Made by a program: the position numbers and the translations under genes
Assembly (NCBI GenBank): GCA_007844125.1
Contig: CM017564.1
Coordinates: 20,106,956-20,170,955, forward strand
Source: Sinonovacula constricta
Lineage: Eukaryota; Mollusca; Bivalvia; Cardiida; Solecurtidae
Length of the DNA stretch: 64,000 bases
Reading direction: 5' to 3'
In this document: positions 63,101 to 64,000 of the stretch, one piece after another
How the letters are laid out: every line of letters begins with the position of its first letter
Position numbering within the stretch: position 1 is the first letter of the stretch
The notes under the pieces: generated by a model
Told to the model about the DNA's origin: nothing
Seen by the model: only the letters and a program-made list of their open reading frames with translations
Databases searched by the model: none

Positions 63101-64000
63101 ACATCTGTCTGGGTACAACCACAGTCCCACCGCATGTCGGCGTGAAGACCTCCCCACATCTGTCTGGATATAACCACAGTCCCACCGCATGTCGGCGTGA
63201 AGACCTCCTCACATCTGTCTGGGTACAACCACAGTCCCACCGCATGTCGGCGTGAAGACCTCCTCACATCTGTCTGGGTATAACCACAGTCCCACCGCAT
63301 GTCGGCGTGAAGACCTCCTCACATCTGTCTGGGTACAACCACAGTCCCACCGCATGTCGGCGTGAAGACCTCCTCACATCTGTCTGGGTACAACCACAGT
63401 CCCACCGCATGTCGGCGTGAAGACCTCCTCACATCCGTCTGGGTACAACCACAGTCCCACCGCATGTCGGCGTGAAGACCTCCTCACATCTGTCTGGGTA
63501 TAACCACAGTCCCACCGCATGTCGGCGTGAAGACCTCCTCACATCTGTCTGGGTACAACCACAGTCCCACCGCATGTCGGCGTGAAGACCTCCTCACATC
63601 TGTCTGGGTATAACCACAGTCCCACCGCATGTCGGCGTGAAGACCTCCTCACATCCGTCTGGGTATAACCCCAGTCCCACCATATGTCGGAGTGAAGACC
63701 TCCCCACATCTGTCTGGGTATAACCACAGTCCCACCGCATGTCGGCGTGAACACCTCCCCACATCTGTCTGGGTATAACCCCAGTCCCACCACATGTCGG
63801 CGTGAAGACCTCCCCACATCTGTCTGGGTATAACCACAGTCCCACCGTTTGTCGGCGTGAAGACCTCCTCACATCTGTCTGGGTATAACCACAGTCCCAC
63901 CGCATGTCGGCGTGAAGACCTCCCCACATCTGTCTGCGTATAACCACAGTCCCACCGTATGTCGGCGTGAAGACCTCCCCACATCTGTCTGCGTATAACC
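57112..64000. repeat. 55-bp satellite array, about 125 monomers, continuing past the window
   Basis: Monomer (+): GACCTCCCCACATCTGTCTG, GATATAACCACTGGCGCACC, GCATGTCGGCGTGAA. Two main subtypes exist: CTGGCGCACC or CTGGCTCACC (mainly 57.1-59.5 kb and 62.7-62.95 kb), and CAGTCCCACC (mainly 59.55-62.6 kb and 62.95 kb onward). Phase is kept except for small indels, for example three-base losses near 61169 and 61284 and one base near 61965. Minus-strand open frames of up to about 500 codons follow from the monomer lacking minus-strand stops; they show the same 55-residue words in every frame and are not called as genes. Confidence 0.98.

Overview
The window is animal genomic DNA, most likely from a bivalve or close mollusc relative. 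It is AT-rich, its genes have introns, it has a metazoan RBM24/38-type terminal exon, and it carries a dispersed repeat of a kind common in bivalve genomes. Coding density is low. Most of the sequence is intron, intergenic DNA, tandem repeats, tRNA genes and retroelement remains. The species assignment is an inference.

Layout: (1) 1-7296 is probably the last intron of an RBM24/RBM38-like RNA-binding protein gene. Its terminal coding exon is at 7297-7603 and a probable 3'UTR follows. (2) 9986-14622 holds four tandem repeats with periods 22, 3, 12 and 47 bp. (3) About 15731-16570 is the remnant of an LTR retroelement, with a (TA)65 tract at its TATA box and a tRNA-Pro primer-binding site. (4) 20825-25173 is the only gene-dense part. 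A two-exon THAP zinc-finger gene (+) and a complete three-exon gene for a stand-alone P2X7 ballast-like (P2RX7_C) protein (-) face each other, and their promoters share an inverted 25-bp module built on a CRE palindrome (TGACGTCA).

(5) 26001-50547 is a tRNA-Gln(CTG) amplification zone. Thirteen copies lie in diverged duplicated units: five canonical and identical, four slightly altered, four broken. SINE pieces are scattered through it. A young 5'-truncated LINE (34128-35432, 15-bp target-site duplication) sits inside one unit. A 10.7-kb satellite of 80-bp monomers (37907-48629, about 134 copies) lies between two of the tRNA copies. (6) 50.5-57.1 kb is mostly unremarkable, with two weak exon candidates, a CT microsatellite and a second tRNA-like SINE. 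(7) 57112 to the window end is a 55-bp satellite (about 125 copies) that runs off the edge. Its commonest early subtype has no stop codon in any minus-strand frame, which creates long but probably meaningless open frames.

No operon or defence system is visible. The best candidates for something new are the THAP / P2RX7_C pair with its matched inverted promoter module, the tRNA-Gln amplicon with its embedded satellite, and the about 15-fold excess of the palindrome TGACGTCA across the window.
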